A model generated the notes under the pieces. The model was given only the letters and a program-made list of their open reading frames with translations. It was not told the DNA's origin and searched no databases. A stretch of DNA of 54,890 nucleotides from Chengkuizengella sediminis (GTDB lineage Bacteria > Bacillota > Bacilli > Paenibacillales > KCTC-33759): NCBI RefSeq assembly GCF_010078385.1, contig NZ_SIJC01000017.1, forward strand, positions 1 to 54,890. Reading direction: 5' to 3'. Positions 47,022-54,890 of the stretch are shown piece by piece. How positions within the stretch are numbered: position 1 is the stretch's first letter; each line of letters opens with the position of its first letter. The position numbers and the translations under genes are program-made.

Positions 47022-47891
47022 TTAAAGGAGATGATTATATATATCCCTCTTAGATACCTTGCGATCTACCGCGACTTTTTTCATTGCTTCCTTTTTATCT
47101 AACTCCTGATTCATGTAATGTTCCAAGTGTTCTTGAATGGATAATAAACTCCACCACAACTCATCTTTTTTTTCTGCTTTTTCCATATTTCCCTGTACAA
47201 CGATACAATATTCACCTTGAATTTTTATGTCATCCATATAACTGATACATTCTTCTAATGTTCCTCTGACTATTTCTTCATATCTTTTAGTAATTTCTCT
47301 TGCAATTGAGATTCGACGATTTCCCAACACTTCTAACATTGTATTTAGTGTATTTAATAACCGATGTGGAGACTCATAAAAAATAATAGATCCTGTCGTT
47401 TCTAACAATTCTTTAAGTTTTTCTTTTTTATCTTTTTTTTCACGAGGTAAAAACCCAAAAAACATAAATTGATCTGTATCTAATCCTGATATGATTAACG
47501 CGGATAATGCAGCATTTGCACCAGGGATAGGGATCACTGAAAGATTAGATTCTATGGCAAGCTGAACTAGTTCATTTCCAGGATCAGAGATAACTGGTAA
47601 ACCAGCATCGCTTACCAGTGCAATATGTTTACCTTGCTCAATAAGACGTACAATTTCTTTACCGCTTGCATGTTTATTATGCTCATGGTAACTAATACAC
47701 CTTGTCGAAATCTGAAAGTGAGACAAAAGTTTCTTCGTTTGTCTTGTATCTTCACAAGCAATACACTCTACTTCTTGTAATATTCTGAGCGCTCTATAAG
47801 AAATATCCTCTAAATTCCCAATGGGTGTTCCTACTAAGTACAAACAACCTTTATTTGTTTCATCTTCTAAAAAGCTTTTTTGTATGTTCAT
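47022..47891 (-). CDS. rsmI: 16S rRNA 2'-O-methyltransferase RsmI
   Basis: Methylates the ribose of C1402 in 16S rRNA. Tetrapyrrole-methylase fold: LYLVGTPIGNLEDISYRAL, CEDTRQTKKLL, YHEHN, LVSDAGLPVISDPG and PGANAALSALIISG. The length is 289 residues. It overlaps trmN6 by 4 nt. In B. subtilis the GIY-YIG gene yazA lies between the two; here it is missing. Confidence 0.95.
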   Translation of the reverse strand: MNIQKSFLEDETNKGCLYLVGTPIGNLEDISYRALRILQEVECIACEDTRQTKKLLSHFQISTRCISYHEHNKHASGKEIVRLIEQGKHIALVSDAGLPVISDPGNELVQLAIESNLSVIPIPGANAALSALIISGLDTDQFMFFGFLPREKKDKKEKLKELLETTGSIIFYESPHRLLNTLNTMLEVLGNRRISIAREITKRYEEIVRGTLEECISYMDDIKIQGEYCIVVQGNMEKAEKKDELWWSLLSIQEHLEHYMNQELDKKEAMKKVAVDRKVSKRDIYNHLL

Positions 47892-48640
47892 TTTGCAGCA
47901 TCTCCATAATATATTTCCATCAACTCATTGCAATATTGATTATACTCATCATAAACAATCAGAGGGTTTAATATATGCATATCCGCTTTTCCATTTCTAA
48001 TTCCTTCGACAAGCACCATATTCGCTTCTTCACCTATCCTAGGATGTACAAATCGAATACGTTTCGGTTCAATGTTGTATTGCCTCATTAATACAATAAT
48101 ATCCGCTAATCTAGAAGCACGATGCACCAAACCCACCTTGCCTCCACTCTTCACAAGTTTATTACAAGATGAAATAACATCTTCTAATGTACATAAAATT
48201 TCATGACGTGCATTTGCAATAAATTCATTATCATTTTGTTTTCCTGAAAATGCTGGAAGATAGGGTGGATTTACTGTAACCAAATCAAAACCACCATATC
48301 CCAATTGAGTATGCACTTGTTTTAAATCACCTTGAATGATAGAAATTTGATCTGTTAAATTATTCATTTTTATATTTCTTGCAGCCATATCCGCTAATTT
48401 TTCTTGAATCTCAACAGCTGTAATCTGTGCTTTTGTCCTCGTAGATAACAACAATGGGATCACGCCGTTACCTGAACATAAATCTAATATATTTCCTCTT
48501 ATAGGAACTGAGCAAAAACGTCCTAATAATACGGCGTCCATTGAAAAACTAAAAACCTCATCACTTTGTATTATCTTTAATTCTTGTGTTAATAAATCAT
48601 CAATTCTTTCGCTCTCCATTAAAGGTATGTTTTCTTTCAT
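47888..48640 (-). CDS. trmN6: tRNA m6A37 methyltransferase (YabB/TrmN6-like)
   Basis: SAM-dependent N6-adenine methyltransferase predicted to act on A37 of tRNA-Val. The SAM region is LDLCSGNGVIPLLLS and the catalytic motif is NPPYLPAF. The length is 250 residues. It comes after the yabA terminator with no strong promoter visible, so read-through or a weak promoter must serve it. Confidence 0.92.
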   Translation of the reverse strand: MKENIPLMESERIDDLLTQELKIIQSDEVFSFSMDAVLLGRFCSVPIRGNILDLCSGNGVIPLLLSTRTKAQITAVEIQEKLADMAARNIKMNNLTDQISIIQGDLKQVHTQLGYGGFDLVTVNPPYLPAFSGKQNDNEFIANARHEILCTLEDVISSCNKLVKSGGKVGLVHRASRLADIIVLMRQYNIEPKRIRFVHPRIGEEANMVLVEGIRNGKADMHILNPLIVYDEYNQYCNELMEIYYGDAAK

Positions 48641-48687
48641 AATCAGTTCCTTTTTTTGAATTTACCTAATATTATTTTAAATTTGTA

Positions 48688-48713
48688 AAACCGCAGGATG
48701 CGTCCTGCGGTTT
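48688..48713 (-). terminator. Terminator after yabA
   Basis: AAACCGCAGGA and TCCTGCGGTTT form an 11-bp stem over a 4-nt loop. T-rich sequence follows on both sides, but the minus-strand run is short (TTTTAC), so read-through to trmN6 is likely to some extent. Confidence 0.75.
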
Positions 48714-48726
48714 AAAATTCATTATT

Positions 48727-49065
48727 CTATTTGTTTAAAAATGATAAACAAAAGAGACAGTCACCTTCTGTTCTAAGGTGTCCATAATATACATTACAAA
48801 TATGAAATCCTTCATAATACAAACGAGCTAAATTATCATAACCTTCGCCAATAACTGGAGAAGGAGGATTTTCCTCTTTTATTTTATCTTTATCAGGCTG
48901 GTCTTTTTTCAGCATACTTCTCAACTGCTGATTCTCTAAACTTAAACGTTTATTTTCCTCCAACAATTGTATAAGTTTCTTTTTCATTTCGCCAATATCT
49001 TTATATATATCGCCTAAATGCTGTTCTAGTTCATTGGCCTGTGCATAGATATCCTTATTCTCCAC
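48727..49065 (-). CDS. yabA: Replication initiation control protein YabA
   Basis: Negative regulator of replication initiation that bridges DnaA and the clamp DnaN. The first ~60 residues are a leucine-zipper coiled coil. The C-terminal zinc site is H-x-C ([12 protein letters not shown]) and C-x2-C (DCLFC). The length is 112 residues. The start is GTG (49063-49065) after GAGGTGG. It follows ricT, as in B. subtilis. Confidence 0.94.
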   Translation of the reverse strand: MENKDIYAQANELEQHLGDIYKDIGEMKKKLIQLLEENKRLSLENQQLRSMLKKDQPDKDKIKEENPPSPVIGEGYDNLARLYYEGFHICNVYYGHLRTEGDCLFCLSFLNK

Positions 49066-49094
49066 AATTCCACCTCAGTTTAAGAAAACTGCAT

Positions 49095-49898
49095 TTATTC
49101 TTGTTCAACAACATCTTCAAGTGAAAGTTCCTTCACTTTTTCCATATCAAAAATTTTAACTTGTACCGAACTTTTTTCTGGATTAATGGAAATAACCTTA
49201 CCTTCACCCAATGAGGTAATCACAAAACTTCCAACTTTAGGTAGGTCATTTTTTGCACTTTCGTATTGATCGTGTTCAAACTTTAAACAACACATGAGTC
49301 TACCACATAGACCAGAAATTTTCGTTGGATTTAAAGAGAGTCTTTGATCTTTAGCCATTTTGATGGAAACTGGTTCAAAGTCGCCCAGCCATGTTGAACA
49401 ACATAACGTTCTCCCACAAGGTCCAATGCCTCCTAACATCTTAGCCTCATCTCTTACTCCAATTTGCCTTAATTCAATACGTGTTTTAAAAATACTCGCC
49501 AAGTCTTTAACTAGCTCTCGAAAATCTACTCTTCCTTCAGCTGTAAAATAAAATATGATTTTATTCCTATCAAAAGTATATTCTACATCAATTAATTTCA
49601 TATATAATTGATGCTGATTAATTTTATCTAAACAAACATAAAAAGCCTCTTTAGCATCTTTTTTATTATTTTCCATCACTTTAACATCTGCTGATTTCGC
49701 TACACGAATCACTTTCTTCAGGGGAAGGACAATATCTGACTCATCAACTTTTTTTTCCCCAATGACTACTGTCCCGTATTCTATACCACGTGCTGTTTCT
49801 ACAATCACATGATCATCTTTTTTTACGGGATGATTCGTTGGATCAAAATAATAAATCTTGCCCGCTTTTTTAAAGCGAACCCCAATCACTGAGTACAT
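49095..49898 (-). CDS. ricT: RicT (YaaT), PSP1-domain protein
   Basis: Part of the RicA-RicF-RicT (Y-complex) with FeS clusters that tunes RNA maturation with RNase Y, sporulation and biofilm formation. It has the PSP1 core and paired cysteine motifs GPCGRTLCCSTW and GLCGRLMCCLKFE. The length is 267 residues. It starts one base after the holB stop, so it is coupled to it. Confidence 0.95.
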   Translation of the reverse strand: MYSVIGVRFKKAGKIYYFDPTNHPVKKDDHVIVETARGIEYGTVVIGEKKVDESDIVLPLKKVIRVAKSADVKVMENNKKDAKEAFYVCLDKINQHQLYMKLIDVEYTFDRNKIIFYFTAEGRVDFRELVKDLASIFKTRIELRQIGVRDEAKMLGGIGPCGRTLCCSTWLGDFEPVSIKMAKDQRLSLNPTKISGLCGRLMCCLKFEHDQYESAKNDLPKVGSFVITSLGEGKVISINPEKSSVQVKIFDMEKVKELSLEDVVEQE

Positions 49899-49899
49899 T

Positions 49900-50877
49900 T
49901 CAACCCCCCTTAATTTGGATCATAAATTGATCAAGAGCTAACTGAGGATTTACATTAAATCGAAGCTTCTTTTTTGTATTTACTGTAATTTCCATACATT
50001 GAACCCAGTCGTTCATCTGACGTGTGAAGGCATTTTTTTCTAACCATGTAAGCTGGTCTTCAAAAACAAGTCTGTCCTTTCGCCCGGTTTGTATGTGAAT
50101 GATATCTTTAAACCATAGTAAAAATAAATCTAAAAGTATATTCAGCTCGTCTGTAAGGTTGGATTTAAATATTTTTTGTTGTGCTGTAATGCTCGCAACG
50201 GAAAACTTATTTAAACTTTCCTTAGCTAATTGTATCATTATGCCTCTAATTTCTGCAAACGAATTTAATTGGATAAGCTCCCTAGCTTCTTCCAGTCCAG
50301 ATGTTAAGTGTACACCACTGTAAACTAATTCTTTCGAAAAACCTTCTGAAATTAATTGATCCGCCATTTTATCTGGGGATTGTGGTTGGAAAGATATCCA
50401 TTGTGAACGAGATCGAATGGTTGGTAAAACAGCATGTCCATTATCTGCAATTAAAATAGCAATTACGTTGGACTGAGGTTCCTCTAAAAATTTTAGTAAG
50501 CTGTTTGCTGCTTGCGTTGTTAATCGATCCGCACGAAATAATATATATATTTTCACTTGATTTTCATTCATTTTATATGAAAAATCTTTTTGCAGATCTC
50601 TAATTTGTTCTATTTTTATATGATTTCCATCTGGTTCTATAAGACGAAGTTGTGGATGATTTCCATGTTCAAACTTTTTACATTCCATGCACTGATCACA
50701 AGCATCGTCTTTATTTTGAATACAAAAAATAGCCTTTGCAAAATTCAAGGCCATTTTACTTTTCCCTGTGCCTGACGGTCCTGTAAATAAATAAGCATGT
50801 GATATTTTATTCATCCTTAGTCCGTTCTGAAGTTTCTTTTTCACCTTGTTTTGATTTATAATTTCATGAAAAGACAT
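49900..50877 (-). CDS. holB: DNA polymerase III delta' subunit
   Basis: Clamp-loader subunit. Walker-type loop GPSGTGKSKMAL near residue 35, zinc cluster CDQCMECKKFEHG, and sensor region RSRSQWISF. The true start is the ATG at 50877 (MSFHEIINQNKV), preceded by AAGGGG; the frame extends to 50895. That gives 325 residues. Conserved next to yaaR and ricT. Confidence 0.94.
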   Translation of the reverse strand: MSFHEIINQNKVKKKLQNGLRMNKISHAYLFTGPSGTGKSKMALNFAKAIFCIQNKDDACDQCMECKKFEHGNHPQLRLIEPDGNHIKIEQIRDLQKDFSYKMNENQVKIYILFRADRLTTQAANSLLKFLEEPQSNVIAILIADNGHAVLPTIRSRSQWISFQPQSPDKMADQLISEGFSKELVYSGVHLTSGLEEARELIQLNSFAEIRGIMIQLAKESLNKFSVASITAQQKIFKSNLTDELNILLDLFLLWFKDIIHIQTGRKDRLVFEDQLTWLEKNAFTRQMNDWVQCMEITVNTKKKLRFNVNPQLALDQFMIQIKGG

Positions 50878-50901
50878 GATATAACCCCTTATCATTTTCC
50901 A

Positions 50902-51348
50902 TTAAAATAATATATTGATCAACATCCCTCGTATTTCCCCTACTTTTTCTAATATTTCAATTCTACCTTGCTCACTTTGCAATAAATCGTCTGTCATTTG
51001 TAATAGCGATTGATCGACTTCTTCTAAAAGTTTATATCTTCTTCCTCTCCCTCGCCGGTCCTTACCTATTTTACTTGTAAGCTGGATTCCATTACGAACC
51101 GTCTCATCCATAAATTGTTTTACAAGTTTTTTGTATGCAAACAATTCGCGAACGGTCAAGGATTTTGATAACCGTTTACCTTGTATTTCTATTTGAAGAA
51201 TTGCTTGTTTTAATTGTTCACTTGATGCAAATTGTTCTTGGTGTTGTAACGTTTCAGAAAAATTTTTCATCGTTATTGAATTTTGATTTGCTTGATCTGT
51301 AAGCAACACATTTTTTTGTAAGGAGCGTAAACCAGAGTTTATCTTCAA
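50902..51348 (-). CDS. yaaR: YaaR-family protein (DUF327)
   Basis: Protein of 148 residues and unknown function, found in this cluster across Bacillales. It is largely helical with a basic stretch (SKIGKDRRGRGRRYKLLEEVDQ). The start is TTG (51346-51348) with AAAGGTAGG 9 nt upstream; that site overlaps the 19-bp direct repeat that flanks the inserted element. The element separates it from darA, with which it would normally be tightly linked. Confidence 0.9.
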   Translation of the reverse strand: MKINSGLRSLQKNVLLTDQANQNSITMKNFSETLQHQEQFASSEQLKQAILQIEIQGKRLSKSLTVRELFAYKKLVKQFMDETVRNGIQLTSKIGKDRRGRGRRYKLLEEVDQSLLQMTDDLLQSEQGRIEILEKVGEIRGMLINILF

Positions 51349-51360
51349 TTCATTTTACCT

Positions 51361-51978
<618 letters not shown>

Positions 51979-52111
51979 CTAATATTATACTTTAAAATAG
52001 TTTAAACTACTAATGGTTTTCATTAGAGTAATGATTCAGCCCGAAAAGTATAAATGTTCTTTAGCTGGACTTTAAGTAATGTGAGGATTCTCATGGAGCT
52101 ATCTATTGACC

Positions 52112-52762
52112 TTACACATATCTATTTTCTAATATTTTAGTCATATCCTTTAATATTTCCTCTGAAATAACATCGATTGCTTGATTCGCATTGACCAAAT
52201 GAACTCTATCTGGATTTTTATTTGCAATTTGTAAAAAACCCTCTCTTACCTTTTTATGATAATCATGGGCTTTTTGTTCTATACGATCTAAAATTATTTC
52301 ACCCTTTTTATTTGTTCTCTTTGATAATCTATTCTTACTTTCATTCACACTCACATCCATCATGTATGTTCGTATCGGTTGTAATCCAGAGCTTGCAAAG
52401 TGATTAATCCCTTTAATTGTTTTTTGGTCAATTCCCAATCCAACAGATTGATACGCCATGCTCGCATCGATATAACGATCACATAATACAATTTTATTCT
52501 GCTCTAATGCTGGAATAATAATCTCATGTACATGCTGTGCTCTAGAAGCAGCATATAAAAGTACTTCTGTTTGATCTTTCATTTCTTGATATTCTGTCGA
52601 TAGGAGTATGTTTCTCAGTAGATCACTGATTCTTGTCCCTCCTGGTTCTCTTGTTGTAATCACGTCGTAACCTAATTTGATTAATGAATTGGCTAGTTGT
52701 TGTATTTGAGTGGTTTTACCCGAACCATCTGGACCTTCGAATGTTATAAATAAACCGTTCAC
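52112..52762 (-). CDS. tmk: Thymidylate kinase
   Basis: Phosphorylates dTMP to dTDP. P-loop FEGPDGSGKTTQ, dTMP-binding TREPGGTRIS, DRYIDASMAYQ and the LID region near RTNKKGE. The length is 216 residues. The start is GTG (52760-52762) behind AAGGAGG. It follows the decarboxylase gene by 34 bp, as in B. subtilis yaaO-tmk. Confidence 0.95.
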   Translation of the reverse strand: MNGLFITFEGPDGSGKTTQIQQLANSLIKLGYDVITTREPGGTRISDLLRNILLSTEYQEMKDQTEVLLYAASRAQHVHEIIIPALEQNKIVLCDRYIDASMAYQSVGLGIDQKTIKGINHFASSGLQPIRTYMMDVSVNESKNRLSKRTNKKGEIILDRIEQKAHDYHKKVREGFLQIANKNPDRVHLVNANQAIDVISEEILKDMTKILENRYV

Positions 52763-52796
52763 AACAAACCTCCTTGTTGACTGAATTTTTGTATGG

Positions 52797-54254
52797 TTAA
52801 TTTAAAATTGATATTAGATGATTAACTATTTCTTTTGACCCTTGAAAATGTGCTCCTGAATCTATATATTGATTTATTTTCAATATCACTTCATAATTTA
52901 TGATTTCTCCTGGATAAAGAAGAGGAATCCCTGGAGGATAAGGAATAACCATTTCAGCAGATCTGAAGTTCAATGCTTGATCTAAACTAACTACCTTTGT
53001 ATTTTCAAAGTGATTTTCCATTTTCAAAGGTGGACTTAAACTTGTATAAGCCATTTCATTACATATATTCGTTATGTTTTCACCCAGTTCCTTCTTTTTT
53101 AAATTGAAATGAAATGATATATCCTTTAATGCATTTAGGAGTCTGTTCATATCATCTTCTATTGTGGAAACACTGCATACAATTAATATAAACTTTGGAT
53201 CTGCCATCTCTATCATGCAGCCTCGTTTTTCTATTGCTGCTTGCAAATCATAACCAGATAAAGTGGCTGTAAGATCATGTATTAAAATTTTAAAAGGATC
53301 TTGTGTATAATCCTTTCCAAAATCTTTTGTAATATCCACAATCTCAAACCATTTCAATATTTCCATTTCCTTTTTAAAGGTTAAAATAATGGATTGTACG
53401 TTTGCAATGCTCTCTCTTCCCCTGGTGCTTATCCACCTGCGACTGATATCTAGTGAAGCCATTAAGGGATACGATGGACTAGAGCTTTGCAGCATGTTTA
53501 AAAACCGATCTAATCTTTCTCTATCAATCAAATTCCCTTGAACATGAAGCATACCGCTCATTGTCATTGATGTTAGCATTTTATGAGTGGATTGAACCAC
53601 AACATCTACGCCACAGGATAATGATGATTCGGGTAATTTAGGATGAAACCCATAATGAGCCCCGTGCGCTTCATCTATTAATATTGGAATGTGATATTCA
53701 TGTACTAAATCAACTAACCTTTTCAACTTCATCCCAATACCATAATAAGTTGGATTCGTAAGTAGCACAGCCTTAGCATCAGGATACTGAATTAATGCTT
53801 CTTGTAAATTATTTAGAGACACACCTAAATCCAAACCTGTTTTGGGATCTATATTAGGAGGTAAAAATACAGCTTTGGCTGCCGCTAAAACGAGACCGTT
53901 AATAATAGATTTATGTACATTTCTTTGTACGATTATAACATCATCTCGCCCGCATACGGATAAAATCATGGCAAGATTTCCAACAGTACTCCCATTTATT
54001 AAAAAATAACTTTGTTCTGCTCCAAAACAGTTTGCAGCAAGTTCCAGCGCATCTTTAATAATACTTTGGGGATCATGAAGATCATCGAGACCTGTAATTT
54101 CAGTATAATCAATTTGCATAATATGCTCAAAATAGTATTGTTCTTCTTTATGTAAATCTAGTCCAAATTTGTGACCAGGCACATGAAAACTAGCTTGCTG
54201 CCCCATATGATATTGTTTTAACATATCAAATAAAGGTGCTTTACGTTGATCCAT
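52797..54254 (-). CDS. yaaO: Orn/Lys/Arg decarboxylase family protein (YaaO-like)
   Basis: PLP-dependent fold-type I decarboxylase of 485 residues. It starts ASFHVPGHKFG, has GSTVGNLAMILSV, the PLP aspartate and lysine regions (ILIDEAHGAHYG; QSTHKMLTSMTMSG) and a C-terminal domain with VIPYPPGIPLLYPGE. The substrate cannot be told from sequence: arginine, lysine or ornithine are possible. The ATG lies after GGAGG with a rather long gap of about 12 nt. Confidence 0.92.
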   Translation of the reverse strand: MDQRKAPLFDMLKQYHMGQQASFHVPGHKFGLDLHKEEQYYFEHIMQIDYTEITGLDDLHDPQSIIKDALELAANCFGAEQSYFLINGSTVGNLAMILSVCGRDDVIIVQRNVHKSIINGLVLAAAKAVFLPPNIDPKTGLDLGVSLNNLQEALIQYPDAKAVLLTNPTYYGIGMKLKRLVDLVHEYHIPILIDEAHGAHYGFHPKLPESSLSCGVDVVVQSTHKMLTSMTMSGMLHVQGNLIDRERLDRFLNMLQSSSPSYPLMASLDISRRWISTRGRESIANVQSIILTFKKEMEILKWFEIVDITKDFGKDYTQDPFKILIHDLTATLSGYDLQAAIEKRGCMIEMADPKFILIVCSVSTIEDDMNRLLNALKDISFHFNLKKKELGENITNICNEMAYTSLSPPLKMENHFENTKVVSLDQALNFRSAEMVIPYPPGIPLLYPGEIINYEVILKINQYIDSGAHFQGSKEIVNHLISILN

Positions 54255-54311
54255 CTACAAACATTACCTCCATGTATGAAAATTGTCATTCTCTGTACTA
54301 ACATACTAGTT

Positions 54312-54340
54312 TATATTAAATATATCATCCAATACGTCAA
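54312..54340 (-). promoter_or_regulatory. Probable promoter of yaaO-tmk
   Basis: On the minus strand TTGACG (54335-54340), 17 bp, AATATA (54312-54317); TATAAA at 54310-54315 gives 19 bp. It directly abuts the T run of the gin terminator. Confidence 0.45.
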
Positions 54341-54366
54341 AAAAAAACCGCCAAATCAGAGACGGT
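54339..54366 (-). terminator. Terminator after gin
   Basis: On the minus strand ACCG and CGGT close a larger loop (weak 4-5 bp stem) followed by eight or nine T. The short stem makes this a moderate call. Confidence 0.55.
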
Positions 54367-54407
54367 CACTTATTATCTGGATTAGCTCTTAAATTTAAAT
54401 CTTGTAA

Positions 54408-54593
54408 TCAAATAATATTTCTATACCATATTCTTCTTAACTTTTTAATATAAAATGAATACTTTGCATCGGTTACATCTGTACGTATAATTTCAGATTC
54501 ACAACGATTACATATAAATTCTGTGCATATCATGATGCCATTCTTATTTTGCTCTTCACATACTATACAGGTATAGTCTAACTTACTATCCAT
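54408..54593 (-). CDS. csfB: Anti-sigma factor Gin (CsfB)
   Basis: Forespore inhibitor that blocks premature SigG (and SigE) activity. The 61-residue product has a zinc pair, CIVC and CNRC, then the conserved DAKYSFYIKKLRRIW; length and order match B. subtilis Gin. The start is the ATG at 54593, preceded by GGGTGGGGAG; the frame extends to 54632 without a site. It lies next to an rRNA operon, as in B. subtilis. Confidence 0.93.
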   Translation of the reverse strand: MDSKLDYTCIVCEEQNKNGIMICTEFICNRCESEIIRTDVTDAKYSFYIKKLRRIWYRNII

Positions 54594-54618
54594 AGACTCC
54601 CCACCCTTGTTTTTTCTA

Positions 54619-54649
54619 TCATTATGCCACATTATCTATCCTCTTAAAC
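54619..54649 (-). promoter_or_regulatory. Probable SigF promoter of csfB
   Basis: On the minus strand GTTTA (54645-54649), 16 bp, GGCATAATGA (54619-54628). The -35 fits GYWTA exactly and the -10 fits the SigF pattern at most positions. It would give a leader of about 20 nt. CsfB is forespore-expressed in B. subtilis. Confidence 0.5.
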
Positions 54650-54745
54650 TTCTAAATTGATCTTAGAGAAAATATTTTTAAAAACTATACTGATATTGTG
54701 AAATTTAATTTTCGTTATTATATGTACATTAAAATTAAATGGTGT

Positions 54746-54787
54746 AAAAAAAGACACCATAGTGATTAAATTCACTACAGTGTCTTT
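54746..54787 (-). terminator. Terminator of the upstream rRNA operon
   Basis: On the minus strand AAAGACACTGTAGTGA pairs with TCACTATGGTGTCTTT (one T-G pair) across a 6-nt loop, then TTTTT. It lies 6 bp past the 5S rRNA end. Confidence 0.9.
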
Positions 54788-54793
54788 GGTTTA

Positions 54794-54890
54794 GCTTGGC
54801 AACGTCCTACTCTCCCAGGACCTTGCGGTCCAAGTACCATCGGCGCTGGAGGGCTTAACGGTCGTGTTCGGTATGGGTACGCGTGGTACC
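54794..54890 (-). rRNA. rrf: 5S ribosomal RNA, 3' part (cut by the window edge)
   Basis: The minus strand reads CCCATACCGAACACG, then TTAAGCCCTCCAGCGCCGAT, GGACCGCAAGGTCC (helix IV loop) and GGGAGAGTAGGACGTTGCCAAGC at the 3' end, in order. About 97 of ~117 nt are present. It is the last gene of an rRNA operon transcribed toward gin, followed by an intrinsic terminator. Confidence 0.96.

Overview
The window is an AT-rich, almost entirely single-strand block from an endospore-forming member of the Bacillales. The gene order is the mirror image of the Bacillus subtilis origin-proximal region from csfB (gin) to lysS. It carries many sporulation genes: gin, sspF, yabG, spoVG, fin, spoVT, yabP, yabQ, spoIIE. 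Several order features are closer to Paenibacillaceae than to Bacillus: nadABC between ftsH and coaX, greA between dusB and lysS, an HU gene between mazG and rqcP, and a prsA-type foldase between mfd and spoVT. I infer a low-GC Paenibacillaceae-like organism; the genus cannot be fixed from the sequence alone.

Layout, in the direction of transcription (right to left). The right edge is the 3' part of a 5S rRNA with its terminator. Then come gin and a PLP-dependent amino-acid decarboxylase, followed by tmk-darA-yaaR-holB-ricT-yabA (nucleotide supply, c-di-AMP sensing, replication, replication control) and trmN6-rsmI. abrB is the only plus-strand gene. Then tatD, yabE, rnmV-ksgA (5S and 16S rRNA maturation), yabG, veg, sspF, ispE, purR-ridA, spoVG, glmU-pth, fin, mfd-prsA, spoVT, yabM-mazG, hup-rqcP, yabP-yabQ-divIC, yabR, spoIIE, yabS-yabT, tilS-hpt-ftsH, nadA-nadB-nadC-coaX-hslO, cysK, the folate cluster pabB-pabA-pabC-folP-folB-folK-yazB-dusB, greA and lysS. 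The left edge is a strong promoter and leader of another rRNA operon. The block is therefore bounded by two rrn operons pointing the same way.

Regulation can be read at several places. There is a Spo0A-type spoIIE promoter with a 21-bp spacer, a SigH promoter before spoVG, SigF promoters before yabS and gin, a SigG promoter before spoVT and a SigK promoter before yabG. Spo0A boxes surround abrB, and a palindromic operator sits inside the nadA promoter. Most transcription units end in clear intrinsic terminators.

The most unusual content is a pair of related ~270-300 bp non-coding elements, directly after the stop codons of cysK (8669-8967) and darA (51361-51651). They share imperfect terminal inverted repeats, a conserved core, and small hairpins whose stems change together between the copies. 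The darA copy is flanked by a 19-bp direct repeat, as if inserted into a compact operon junction. Several hairpins display GGA in the loop on the transcribed strand. Relative to the B. subtilis order, prs, ctc, metS, yazA and xpaC-yaaN are absent from their usual places.
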